The position numbers and the translations under genes were made by a program. The notes under the pieces were generated by a model that was not told where the DNA came from, searched no databases, and saw nothing but the letters and a program-made list of their open reading frames with translations. 64,000 nt of DNA from assembly GCA_030584105.1 (NCBI GenBank), contig CP129491.1, forward strand, positions 1,984,001 to 2,048,000. Reading direction: 5' to 3'. Positions 36,337-44,146 of the stretch are shown one piece after another (positions within the stretch are counted from its first letter, which is position 1; each line of letters opens with the position of its first letter). This DNA comes from UTCHB3 sp002050155. GTDB taxonomy: Bacteria > Bacteroidota > Ignavibacteria > Ignavibacteriales > Ignavibacteriaceae.

Positions 36337-36483
36337 ATTTTAAATTATAAGAGACTATTCATAGGAAATTTTCAGGTTTGTTATAATAGAGATTGGTTAA
36401 GCTAATAATATTATTCGTTAACTTATCAACCGTAAGATTATTCTGCATAAAAAACAAGGTTTTAATGTTGCATCTTCAAAACC
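36337..36483. other. Intergenic region at the island's right border
   Basis: AT-rich, no ORF, nothing recognised; it joins the echo array that starts at 36484. Confidence 0.5.
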
Positions 36484-36840
36484 TGCCAAACGGGTTTAGA
36501 TTCTGCCTGCCTTTCCGGATTTTGAAATGGAAAATGAATTACAGGTCAGGTTTTAAATAACTAAAATCAATAGCTAAAATCAATAACTAAAACCAAGAAG
36601 AGGGATTAAGGTTCTGCCTGCCTTTCCGGATTGCAAAATCAAAAATGAATTACATACTAAGATACCGATAACTAAAACCAACCGGAGGGATTTAGATTCT
36701 GCCTGCCCACCAAATTTTGAAATGGAAAATGAATTACAGGTCAGGTTTTAAATAACTAAAATCAATAACTAAAACCAGCAGCTAAAACCAAGAGGAGGGA
36801 TTAAGGTTCTGCCTGCCTTTCCAGATTTCGAAATGGAAGA
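36484..36840. repeat. Array of three downstream copies of the EnvC-like gene 3' end
   Basis: Units near 36484, 36587 and 36672 repeat the gene's terminal segment at 36782-36840 (CTAAAACCA, AGAGGAGGGATTAAGG and TTCTGCCTGCCTTTCC blocks). The 36587 unit keeps 42 of the first 45 bases. The first and third units share a further ~55 bp (GAAATGGAAAATGAATTACA and onward). All lie outside the reading frame of the gene, downstream of its stop. Confidence 0.88.
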
Positions 36841-38257
36841 TAAAGCCTTCGATGCTTCTGCCGACGGTGCCTATAACAGAACCACCACCTACACGGCTGC
36901 CTTCCCGAACCGATATTGTGCCAAGATGTCCGTAAACAGTTCTGTACCCTTCGGTGTGGGTGATGATTACAACGCTTCCATAACCGGGAAGCCACTCGAT
37001 TGCTGATACCACCCCATCAGCTACACATCTGACAGGCTGTGCACCCTCAACCTGAAAATCAATCCCGTAATTAACCGTAACTGTGTTTAATTCCTCGTTT
37101 TTGTTCTCGCCGTAGCCTCTGAACACTTTCGCTGAAACAACCGGTTTTTTCAGGTTTCCTTTCAAAGATGAAAATGACTTGCCCGAAACTGTGGTTTCTT
37201 CATAATCTTCCACGGGCGAGCCGCCGATAACCTCTTCATCTTTTTCAATTGTTTCATCCGCCCCCCTGCTTTTGCCGGAAGTGGCAGGTGTTCCGGATTC
37301 CTTACTTTCTTTCCACCCTCCGCTTTCTTTCGACCCAACGCCCCCCTTGCCGCTTTTGTTTTCGGCTACCTGATCGGAAGATTTAGGTTTTGGCGTTGTT
37401 TTAACCGGTGGTTTCGTTTTTGTTTTTGTCGGCTGTTTCTTTTCTTTGTTCTTTTTGCTGCTTTCTTCCTTTGCGACCAACTTATCGATTATCGAGCCGA
37501 TTTTTTTCTCGGATTGCTGCTTTGCTTCAAGCTGTTTTTTAAGTGCCTCTTTGTTTTTACCGATATTTTTCAGCGCATCTTTTTGCTCGTCCAAGCCGGC
37601 AACCAAGGCTGATTCTTCATTTTTTTTCTGCGCAAGAATGTTCGCTTTTGCCTCTTTCTCAGCCTGAAGTGTCGCTTTTGCCACTTCTAATTTTTCTACA
37701 GCCGACTGATAATCACCCAAAACCTGCTCACCTTTATCGGTAAAAATCTTAAAATACCGATAGCGCGTAAGTGCTTCATCAAAGGAGGAAGAGTTTATGA
37801 TATAAAGCCACTTATTTTTTATCAACCCCTTGTAGGTTGCAACAACAAAGCGTGCGTAAAATTCGCGAAGATCGGAAATTTTGCGATTTAAGGAAGAGAT
37901 TTCGGTTTCAAGTTGGGAGATCTGCTTAGTTTTGTTCTCAGCCTCTGCAGTCAAACCGTTAACTAACTGGTTCAGCAGATAGACCTGTTTATTCAATTTT
38001 TCGATTAATTCCCAGGTTTTTTTTTCTTCTTTAGAGGCTTTGCTGATTTCATCTTTAAGCGTCTGAATCTCTTTTTTGATTGCCGCCAGTTCGTTTTGCT
38101 TCTTTTTTATATCCCCCTGCTGGTTGTGCCCCTCGAAACTAAGCAACAAGAAAACGGCAAGAAGTATCGCCACCCAACGGTGAAAAACCTGAAAATTATT
38201 CCGTAGCGTGGTACTGAAAATCAAACGCAAAGGGCTTATCACTCGCTCAATACTCAA
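36782..38257 (-). CDS. EnvC-like murein hydrolase activator with degenerate M23/LytM domain
   Basis: 491 residues. A hydrophobic N-terminal segment (about 28-44) is followed by a long coiled coil (about 48-265), a low-complexity Lys/Ser/Gly linker (265-360) and a C-terminal LytM/M23 fold (about 375-491). The metal site is broken: NYGIDF replaces the usual HxxxD His, and IFHFEI replaces the first His of HxH. YGHLG is kept. This matches EnvC-type proteins that activate amidases rather than cut peptidoglycan themselves. It overlaps the DUF4292 lipoprotein gene by 11 bp, a pairing typical of Bacteroidota. Start choice is uncertain; a later Met could also serve. Confidence 0.85.
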   Translation of the reverse strand: MSIERVISPLRLIFSTTLRNNFQVFHRWVAILLAVFLLLSFEGHNQQGDIKKKQNELAAIKKEIQTLKDEISKASKEEKKTWELIEKLNKQVYLLNQLVNGLTAEAENKTKQISQLETEISSLNRKISDLREFYARFVVATYKGLIKNKWLYIINSSSFDEALTRYRYFKIFTDKGEQVLGDYQSAVEKLEVAKATLQAEKEAKANILAQKKNEESALVAGLDEQKDALKNIGKNKEALKKQLEAKQQSEKKIGSIIDKLVAKEESSKKNKEKKQPTKTKTKPPVKTTPKPKSSDQVAENKSGKGGVGSKESGGWKESKESGTPATSGKSRGADETIEKDEEVIGGSPVEDYEETTVSGKSFSSLKGNLKKPVVSAKVFRGYGENKNEELNTVTVNYGIDFQVEGAQPVRCVADGVVSAIEWLPGYGSVVIITHTEGYRTVYGHLGTISVREGSRVGGGSVIGTVGRSIEGFIFHFEIWKGRQNLNPSSWF

Positions 38258-39047
38258 TCAGCGTGGCATCCGAAGGTGGTGAAAACTCAATCACAGGTTC
38301 TGTGTTAATTTCAAGCGATTCGTAATTAAGTTTAAGCGATTGGTTCAACCTTGGAGACCGCACTTCTATCATGCGGGGAAGCATAATCGTTCCAAATTTC
38401 TTGAAATCTGAATATTTCGCATCCAGCAATACCTCACCTTTTTTACCTTTAATGGTGTATTGCTCTAAGTTAAGCCCATCGAGCTTTATCTTATACGAAA
38501 CCACATTTCCTGATACTGAATCGGCATAAGAAAGATAAAAATAGCCTTTTTCGAACCGAAATTCGGTCGGTTCAATATACAAACGGGATGTCAGATTCAC
38601 CATCCCGGCGAAAGCGTCCTTAAGGTCTTCAAAAGCCAGATCAACCTTAAAAATGTTCTGAAGCGCTACATCATCAACACTTCCGGTGTAAAGAGTGTTG
38701 TTAAGCGATTCGTAAAACCGGAAATCTTTCTCGGTAACCAGTACATTCGCCAGTTCGATGCCAAAGGGCCCGTAAACATTCACATTAAGCGAGTCGGGGC
38801 GCTTAATAATTGACTGGAAAAAGGCTGAATTATCGATTTCCGGCGTTCTGACGAACATCTCACCTTTACCGGTGAGCGAACGCACCTTCATCCTGTTTGC
38901 TTCTAATTTTTTTACCAATCTTTCCGGTTTAATGCTACCGTCAATTATTTCGGTATCGTCTTCCATAGATTCGGTTGAAGTGGCACAACCCTGCCACGAA
39001 AAAGTTAATGGAAGAGCAATCATCATAAGAAACAATAATTTTTTCAA
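38247..39047 (-). CDS. DUF4292-family outer membrane lipoprotein
   Basis: 266 residues with a lipoprotein signal peptide ending in the lipobox-like SWQGC (Cys about residue 21). The body has the LolA/LolB-like curved sheet pattern of DUF4292 (VRSLTGKGEMFVRTP, SLNVNVYGPFGIELANVLVT, FRFYESLNNTLYTG). The family function is unknown; the resemblance to LolB suggests lipid or lipoprotein handling. It overlaps the upstream TPR lipoprotein gene by 4 bp (ATGA) and the downstream EnvC-like gene by 11 bp, so the three are co-translated. Confidence 0.85.
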   Translation of the reverse strand: MKKLLFLMMIALPLTFSWQGCATSTESMEDDTEIIDGSIKPERLVKKLEANRMKVRSLTGKGEMFVRTPEIDNSAFFQSIIKRPDSLNVNVYGPFGIELANVLVTEKDFRFYESLNNTLYTGSVDDVALQNIFKVDLAFEDLKDAFAGMVNLTSRLYIEPTEFRFEKGYFYLSYADSVSGNVVSYKIKLDGLNLEQYTIKGKKGEVLLDAKYSDFKKFGTIMLPRMIEVRSPRLNQSLKLNYESLEINTEPVIEFSPPSDATLIEY

Positions 39048-40870
39048 ATCTCGCCTCTGTCGATCTTTCTTTTAATGTTATCGTTGTTAATGTTAAATTC
39101 CAATGCTTTCCGCCAAAAAGCAACAGCGTCATCCCGGAAGCCCAACCGGAACATCACATCGCCGTAATGGTCGAGCAGTTCATAGTTGTTTCCGTCCATC
39201 GTAAGAGCTTTTTCTAAATAAACTTTTGCTGTATCGTAGTTCCCAAGTTGAAACTGCACCCAGCCGTAAGTATCCAGATAAGAAGGGCTTTCGGGGTTAG
39301 AAGCAAGTGCAATTTTCGCCAGTTCCAGCGCTTCCTGCAGCCGGATACCCCGTTTTGTAAGCGAATAAGCAAAATTGTTTGCCGCAAGGGCATCGTTTGG
39401 TTTCAGTTTAAGTGTTTCAGTGTAAAGGCTGTCACTTTTCGCCTGATTTCCTGCCCCGTCATAAACAATAGCAAGCGAACTCATCAGATCTGTGTTTGTG
39501 GGGTCAAGCTCAAGCGCCGTTTCGTAAGTTTCGATTGCATCGTTATCCTTTTTCAGGCGTGAAAGTGTATAGGCAAACGCCGACCATGCGTTCACTTCGT
39601 TCGGTTCAAGAATTGTAGCCTGCCGTAGGTAGGGTTCGGAATCGGAATAATCCCCCTTCAGAGTATAAGAAAGCCCAAGAATAAAATTGAGCATATAATC
39701 ATCGGGGAAGCTCTGCAGCCCCGATTTAAGCACAAAAATCGCCTCGGGATACTTTTTTGAGTCGTATAATACCCCGCCAATACGCTGCCAAAGCTGAAGA
39801 TAAAGGTACGAATCTTCCTGAACCTCATTAAACCGCCGCCTTGCAGCCAGTGAATCACCCTGCAGAATGGCAATCGCACCTTTGTAGAAATTGGTTATCC
39901 AACTAACCGTGTCCGTTTCAATGATCGAAAAAACGGTGTCTGCAACTTTGAGAAGTTCCGGGTCGTTTACAGCTTGCTCAAAATAAACAATCCCGATGTT
40001 AAGTTTAAGTTCTGTATCGATCTCCGGATCGTTCACCATTTTGAGGTATGCTTCAGCGGCGTTCAGATAATCGTTCTGCAGAACAAAGACGCGCGCTTTA
40101 GCTTCAAGCATCGATTGGTAATCGGGATAAATTTGCAGCACTGAATTTATGTGCACCAAGGCTTTGTCGTATTGTTTCAGCGAAATGTAATAGTTAACCA
40201 ACACTTCCCTAATAGTGAAATCAGAAGGATTAAAGTGAAGATACTCCTCCAAAATTTCCGTAGCTTTCGCTTTGTTGCCCGTTTTGTCGTAAAGTTCAGC
40301 CAGCCTGATGTAGGTGTTCCAGTCCTCAGGTTCGTCATCCAGCATTTTTTCATAAATTTTAATTGCCGAAAGAGGTTTCCGTCCCTCGTAAAGGTTTGCT
40401 AAACGGTAAAGGCTGTAGTAATCATCGGGATATTTTTCAATCAGGCTCTTCATTACTGCTTCGGCGGAGTCCGGCTGCCTTCCCTGAGTGTAAATATCCG
40501 AAAGAAGATAGTAGTACTCTTTCTCTGAGGGGTCTTTCGCAACGGCAGAGCGGGCATATTGAAGTGCAGGGAACAATTTACCGAGCAGCGAATAATTCTT
40601 TGCCAACTCGTAACTTATTCCCGCTGCAGAGTCTATCTCATAAGCCTTCAAAAATGAATTGACAGCGAGATAATATTCCCCCTTATCCTCCATTTCCACA
40701 CCGGTTAAAAAGAAATCCATAGCATCACGCTTAAAAACGGAGTATATCGGGTCAACAGATCTGCCCGATTCTTCCTTTTGTTTAACGGTCTGAACCGAAG
40801 TACACCCCGCCAGTAATGTAGTCAGGGCAAAAAATACGGTTACGATTGATGCTTTATTTTTGAATTTCAT
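39044..40870 (-). CDS. TPR-repeat lipoprotein
   Basis: 608 residues. The signal peptide ends TTLLAGC (lipobox, Cys about residue 23). The rest is about fourteen tetratricopeptide repeats, with typical endings such as ALELDPTNTDLMSSLAIVYD and LALEKALTMDGNNYELLDHYG-like units. It is probably anchored in the outer membrane as a protein-interaction scaffold. It is the first gene of the TPR/DUF4292/EnvC operon. Confidence 0.9.
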   Translation of the reverse strand: MKFKNKASIVTVFFALTTLLAGCTSVQTVKQKEESGRSVDPIYSVFKRDAMDFFLTGVEMEDKGEYYLAVNSFLKAYEIDSAAGISYELAKNYSLLGKLFPALQYARSAVAKDPSEKEYYYLLSDIYTQGRQPDSAEAVMKSLIEKYPDDYYSLYRLANLYEGRKPLSAIKIYEKMLDDEPEDWNTYIRLAELYDKTGNKAKATEILEEYLHFNPSDFTIREVLVNYYISLKQYDKALVHINSVLQIYPDYQSMLEAKARVFVLQNDYLNAAEAYLKMVNDPEIDTELKLNIGIVYFEQAVNDPELLKVADTVFSIIETDTVSWITNFYKGAIAILQGDSLAARRRFNEVQEDSYLYLQLWQRIGGVLYDSKKYPEAIFVLKSGLQSFPDDYMLNFILGLSYTLKGDYSDSEPYLRQATILEPNEVNAWSAFAYTLSRLKKDNDAIETYETALELDPTNTDLMSSLAIVYDGAGNQAKSDSLYTETLKLKPNDALAANNFAYSLTKRGIRLQEALELAKIALASNPESPSYLDTYGWVQFQLGNYDTAKVYLEKALTMDGNNYELLDHYGDVMFRLGFRDDAVAFWRKALEFNINNDNIKRKIDRGEI

Positions 40871-41001
40871 ATTCTGTGCTTACGGCAAAAATTTCGTTTT
40901 TGTTCCAACTGTGCAAATTCGTGAAATAATTTGGGAATAAAAGTCCAAAAAATTGTAGTTTTAAATTTAAGCATTCTTGAGTGTAATTCATCTTTTTACA
41001 T

Positions 41002-41115
41002 ATTTTTGTGTTACCGTTTGATATAATCTTTTGCAAAGTACAGCACGCAAAGTGCAGAATGGTTTTTTGCACAAAATTTTTGTGTTACCGTTTGCTGTAT
41101 TCTCTTGCAAAGTGA
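41002..41115. repeat. Two-copy direct repeat upstream of the 41141 gene
   Basis: TTTTTGTGTTACCGTTTG followed by a T/A-rich tail and TTGCAAAGT occurs near 41003-41041 and 41078-41114, 75 bp apart. It may carry tandem promoter-like elements, but no clean TAnnTTTG is present. Confidence 0.7.
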
Positions 41116-41140
41116 GAAAAAACTGACGGAGATCTATTTT

Positions 41141-41494
41141 ATGAGAACAAAAATGACAATAACTGCGGCAATTTTCGTTTTTTTGGGCATTCTGCTGATT
41201 ACTTTTTTATCCCATGCTTACCTTTTTTCAATTTACGAAGTAACGATCAGTGAGGTGCCCAAAGAATTAGCAGTTGGTGATACTGTAACGATAACAGTTA
41301 CCCCGATCAACGCACTTGGTTTTAAACCGCCGTTTCGTTCTTGCCCTTTTGAAGTGTCGGTTATTAAAGGGGATAAATTGCTCCAAAAAATTGAACCCGG
41401 CAAATATTTGGCAACATCTCCCGGAGAGGTTGAGTTACTTATAAAACCAAAATATGCGCTGAAACCTTCCCCTGTTAGCTTTTTGATCAGATAA
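41141..41494 (+). CDS. Small exported or membrane-anchored protein, unrecognised
   Basis: 118 residues from the ATG at 41141, chosen over a TTG at 41105 because it follows GACGGAG and begins directly with a signal anchor (MTITAAIFVFLGILLITFLS). The remaining ~90 residues look like one Ig-like beta sandwich (VGDTVTITVTPINALG and SPGEVELLIKPKYAL) facing the periplasm. The family is unknown. Confidence 0.65.
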   Translation: MRTKMTITAAIFVFLGILLITFLSHAYLFSIYEVTISEVPKELAVGDTVTITVTPINALGFKPPFRSCPFEVSVIKGDKLLQKIEPGKYLATSPGEVELLIKPKYALKPSPVSFLIR

Positions 41495-41631
41495 CTGATC
41501 TCTCTTGAAACGGGATTTCTTCTTTCAATTTTTCTTTAATTAAAGTAAATAATGCCAAAATTTCGTTATTTAATCAAAAATCGTTAAGTTTTTTGTAAAT
41601 TAGCAGAAAAGAAAAAATTGAAAATTGCCCC

Positions 41632-42402
41632 ATGAAAAAGTCTTTAACCTTTTTATTCCTTCTTCTGCTTAACATTCCTGTTCTTCCACAAATTCTCGCC
41701 GGTGAGAAGCTCGATTTTGAGCCGAGATTTCTGATTGATATGCCTACCTCCGGCGTTCTGAAAAAGGGATATGTAAGCGTGGGGTCCGATCTTATGCCCG
41801 GTGGTGTTCTGCTTACAAGGTTAGATGTTGGGGTTTTTGATAACTTGAGTTTTGGTATCTCGTACGGCGGCGAAAATATTATCGGCACCGGTGATGTTAC
41901 ATGGTACAAATATCCCGGCGTAAATATCAGGTTTAAAATAATTGAAGAAAGCCTGACGCTTCCTTCGATAACCGTAGGTGCGGATTTGCAGGGGAAAGGG
42001 CGATATTTTTCCGATGAGAAACGATATGAAATAAAATCACCCGGTTTGTTTGCTGCCGTAAGCAAGAACTACAGGCTTTTAGGCTACATGAGTATCCACG
42101 GCGCCATTTCATATTCGTTTGAACAAAAAGACGGCGATAACTTTGCGAATTTAGCCGTCGGGGTTGAAAAAACGATTGGGTCAAGCGTTTCGGTGCTTCT
42201 TGAATATAATTTTGCGTTTAATGATAACAGCAACGAAGTTTTTGGAAAAGGAAACGGATACCTTCACGCCGGGGTTCGGTGGGCGGTTGCTGAAGGTTTC
42301 TCGCTTGGTTTCGATTTTCGCGATCTGCTGAATAATAAGAAATGGTCACCAAACACCGCGGATAGAGGCATTAAGTTCGAGTTTGTTAAGAAAATCCTTT
42401 AA
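41632..42402 (+). CDS. Outer-membrane beta-barrel-like protein
   Basis: 256 residues. A signal peptide (about 1-19, LTFLFLLLLNIPVLPQ) is followed by alternating strands with aromatic ends (LSFGISYGGENIIG, GRYFSDEKRYEIK, HAGVRWAVAEGFSLGFDFRDL) and a C-terminal strand ending in FEFVKKIL. It resembles YjbH/porin-like barrels of Ignavibacteria, but the exact family is not recognised. Monocistronic, with a terminator 135 bp downstream. Confidence 0.72.
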   Translation: MKKSLTFLFLLLLNIPVLPQILAGEKLDFEPRFLIDMPTSGVLKKGYVSVGSDLMPGGVLLTRLDVGVFDNLSFGISYGGENIIGTGDVTWYKYPGVNIRFKIIEESLTLPSITVGADLQGKGRYFSDEKRYEIKSPGLFAAVSKNYRLLGYMSIHGAISYSFEQKDGDNFANLAVGVEKTIGSSVSVLLEYNFAFNDNSNEVFGKGNGYLHAGVRWAVAEGFSLGFDFRDLLNNKKWSPNTADRGIKFEFVKKIL

Positions 42403-42420
42403 CAAATAGTGTAAACAGTA

Positions 42421-42530
42421 CTTTGTGATTGATGTTTTGTAAAGGGTGCCTTGTGATTAGTGCTTTGTAAGGGGTGCCTTATGATTGTGCTTTGTAAAGG
42501 GTGCCTTGTGATTAGTGCTTTGTGATTGAA
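42421..42530. repeat. Degenerate tandem repeat of about 27-29 bp, four units
   Basis: Units starting near 42421, 42450, 42478 and 42505 share GTGATT(A)GTGCTTTGTAA and GGGTGCCTT. They lie between the barrel-protein stop and its terminator. Confidence 0.85.
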
Positions 42531-42536
42531 GAAAAG

Positions 42537-42577
42537 AAGCCGACTATTACTGAGGAAGTAAAAGCCGGCTTTTTTTA
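42537..42577 (+). terminator. Terminator downstream of the barrel-protein gene
   Basis: AAGCCG...CGGCTT outer stem with an inner TTACT-GAGGA-AGTAA stem, followed by TTTTTTT. It sits immediately before the stop of the convergent DUF4143 ATPase gene and may serve both. Confidence 0.65.
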
Positions 42578-42578
42578 A

Positions 42579-43715
42579 TTAATCAACATTTTCACTCAGA
42601 TAATTTAAATGATTTTCTCTGTTGATCAAATGGAGATCACTTCCGGGATATGAGGATAAAAATGCTTTACCACCACCTCGAATTTTTGCGTTGGCGCCGT
42701 ATTTAATCTCAAAGCCCTCGAGTTTTCCGTTCATTTCCTCAATATAGTCAACTTCGCTGCCTGATCTTGTACGCCAAAAGTATTTGTTTGGGTATCTTCC
42801 CATGTTCTGATTGTACTTGATCCTCTCGGAAATCACGAAGTTCTCCCAAAGCTGACCAATATCGCTTCTTAGTTCGAGCGGTTTAAAGTTTGAAATTAAT
42901 GCGTTTCTGATTCCATTGTCGTAGAAATAGATTTTCTTCATCTTTGAAATCTCTTTCCGCTGGTTGCCGGTCAGAGCACCAAGCCCAAAGATTATGAAAG
43001 TACTCTCTAAGAGACTTATATATCTGCTGATGGTTCCTCTATCGGCACCAATTAGAGATGACAGTTCGTTTATAGACACTTCACCTCCAACCTGCAATGC
43101 GAGTACTCTGAGCAGTTTTTCAATTATATCAGTCCTTCTGATATCCTGAAATGTAAAAATGTCTTTATACATATAAGAGGATGTCAAAAATATCAACAGT
43201 TGCTCCCTGTCCTGAGATGAATTTACGATGTCGGGATAATGACCATAAATCAACAGGTCGCTGAATAATCTGTTGTACTCTAAATACCCTGTATCACTTA
43301 GAATCTCACCGGTTGAAAGAGGATAAAGCTTATAAGAGAAATATCTTCCGGTTAATGGTTCGGAAATCTTATTTGAAAGGTCGAATGAAGATGAACCGGT
43401 TGCTACAATTTGATAGTTACCTCCCATCTCATACATGATTTTCAAAGTCAATCCAATATTCAACACTCTTTGAGCTTCATCAATAAACACAACTCTTGCG
43501 TTACCAATTAATCTCTTAAGAGCAGAAGAGGTCGCATTCTCCAACTGAGCACGAACATCAGGCTCGTCACAGTTTAGCCAGATAGAATTTTTGTACTTTT
43601 TCTGAACCTCACGCAGCAGAGTCGTTTTTCCTGTCTGACGAGCACCGTAGATGATGATCAATTTACCTTTGAACATCCTTTCTAATATCTTGGACAGAAT
43701 CGCTCTTTTTATCAT
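42579..43715 (-). CDS. AAA_14/DUF4143 ATP-binding protein
   Basis: 378 residues from ATG 43715; an upstream GTG at 43766 lies inside a repeat array and is rejected. The P-loop is IIYGARQTGKTTLL near residue 18 and Walker B is RVVFIDEAQRV near 74. A winged-helix-like middle (SINELSSLIGADRGTISRYIS) is followed by a C-terminal DUF4143 domain with a nuclease-like TRSGSEVDYI...FEIKYG core near 330. Family members are widespread, often mobile and of unknown role. A 32-bp repeat array occupies the promoter region. Confidence 0.9.
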   Translation of the reverse strand: MIKRAILSKILERMFKGKLIIIYGARQTGKTTLLREVQKKYKNSIWLNCDEPDVRAQLENATSSALKRLIGNARVVFIDEAQRVLNIGLTLKIMYEMGGNYQIVATGSSSFDLSNKISEPLTGRYFSYKLYPLSTGEILSDTGYLEYNRLFSDLLIYGHYPDIVNSSQDREQLLIFLTSSYMYKDIFTFQDIRRTDIIEKLLRVLALQVGGEVSINELSSLIGADRGTISRYISLLESTFIIFGLGALTGNQRKEISKMKKIYFYDNGIRNALISNFKPLELRSDIGQLWENFVISERIKYNQNMGRYPNKYFWRTRSGSEVDYIEEMNGKLEGFEIKYGANAKIRGGGKAFLSSYPGSDLHLINRENHLNYLSENVD

Positions 43716-43752
43716 AAATTTTCTCTTTTTATCACTGTAAATATAACATTTT

Positions 43753-43862
43753 GCGGTTATAACCACAATTTAACAGGTGATTTTGTGGTTATATCCACAA
43801 TTTAACAGGTGATTTTGCGGTTACAACCGCGATTTAACAGGTGATTTTGTGGTTATATCCAC
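43753..43862. promoter_or_regulatory. Four 14-bp palindromes at exact 32-bp spacing (putative operator array)
   Basis: GCGGTTATAACCAC (43753), GTGGTTATATCCAC (43785), GCGGTTACAACCGC (43817) and GTGGTTATATCCAC (43849), separated by AATTTAACAGGTGATTTT-like spacers. The outer arms co-vary (GTGG/CCAC versus GCGG/CCGC), so pairing or dyad symmetry is maintained. The array lies 38 bp upstream of the DUF4143 gene start, between it and a possible divergent small ORF. Confidence 0.75.
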
Positions 43863-43879
43863 AATTTAATAGGAGACGA

Positions 43880-44044
43880 GTGAAAAAAACTCAAGACTTA
43901 ACGGAAAGTAATATAAAAGGGAAATCAAAGGTTAGTAATTTTGGTTTTGGAGTAGAAAAAGAAAGGGAAAAAATGAAAACTCATAATTCGCCCATAGAAA
44001 AAACCTACTTCAATCACCAAACAAAAGAGCAAAGCTTTTGTTAA
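43880..44044 (+). CDS. Possible small protein, 54 residues
   Basis: GTG start at 43880 preceded by AGGAGACGA, a good Shine-Dalgarno site in a genome where few genes have one. The product is polar and Lys/Glu-rich (VKKTQDLTESNIKGKSK at the N-terminus), with no TM helix and no known family. It is divergent from the DUF4143 ATPase across the palindrome array. It may be spurious. Confidence 0.3.
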   Translation: MKKTQDLTESNIKGKSKVSNFGFGVEKEREKMKTHNSPIEKTYFNHQTKEQSFC

Positions 44045-44146
44045 AGCATTTTTAGCTACATCCGGTTAAAAATTTTAGCTTTACCCGGACAAAAACACTT
44101 AATTAACTCAGGCAAAAGGGAAGTCCCCCATTTTAATGAGGTGCCT

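Noticed and set aside
43716..43766. GTG start at 43766 for the DUF4143 ATPase
   Set aside because: It lies inside a palindrome of the repeat array and adds 17 unconserved-looking residues; ATG 43715 directly precedes the typical N-terminus.
43753..43862. Regular repeats at 32-bp spacing as a CRISPR array
   Set aside because: The intervals between palindromes are themselves repeated, not unique spacers; only four units and no cas genes.
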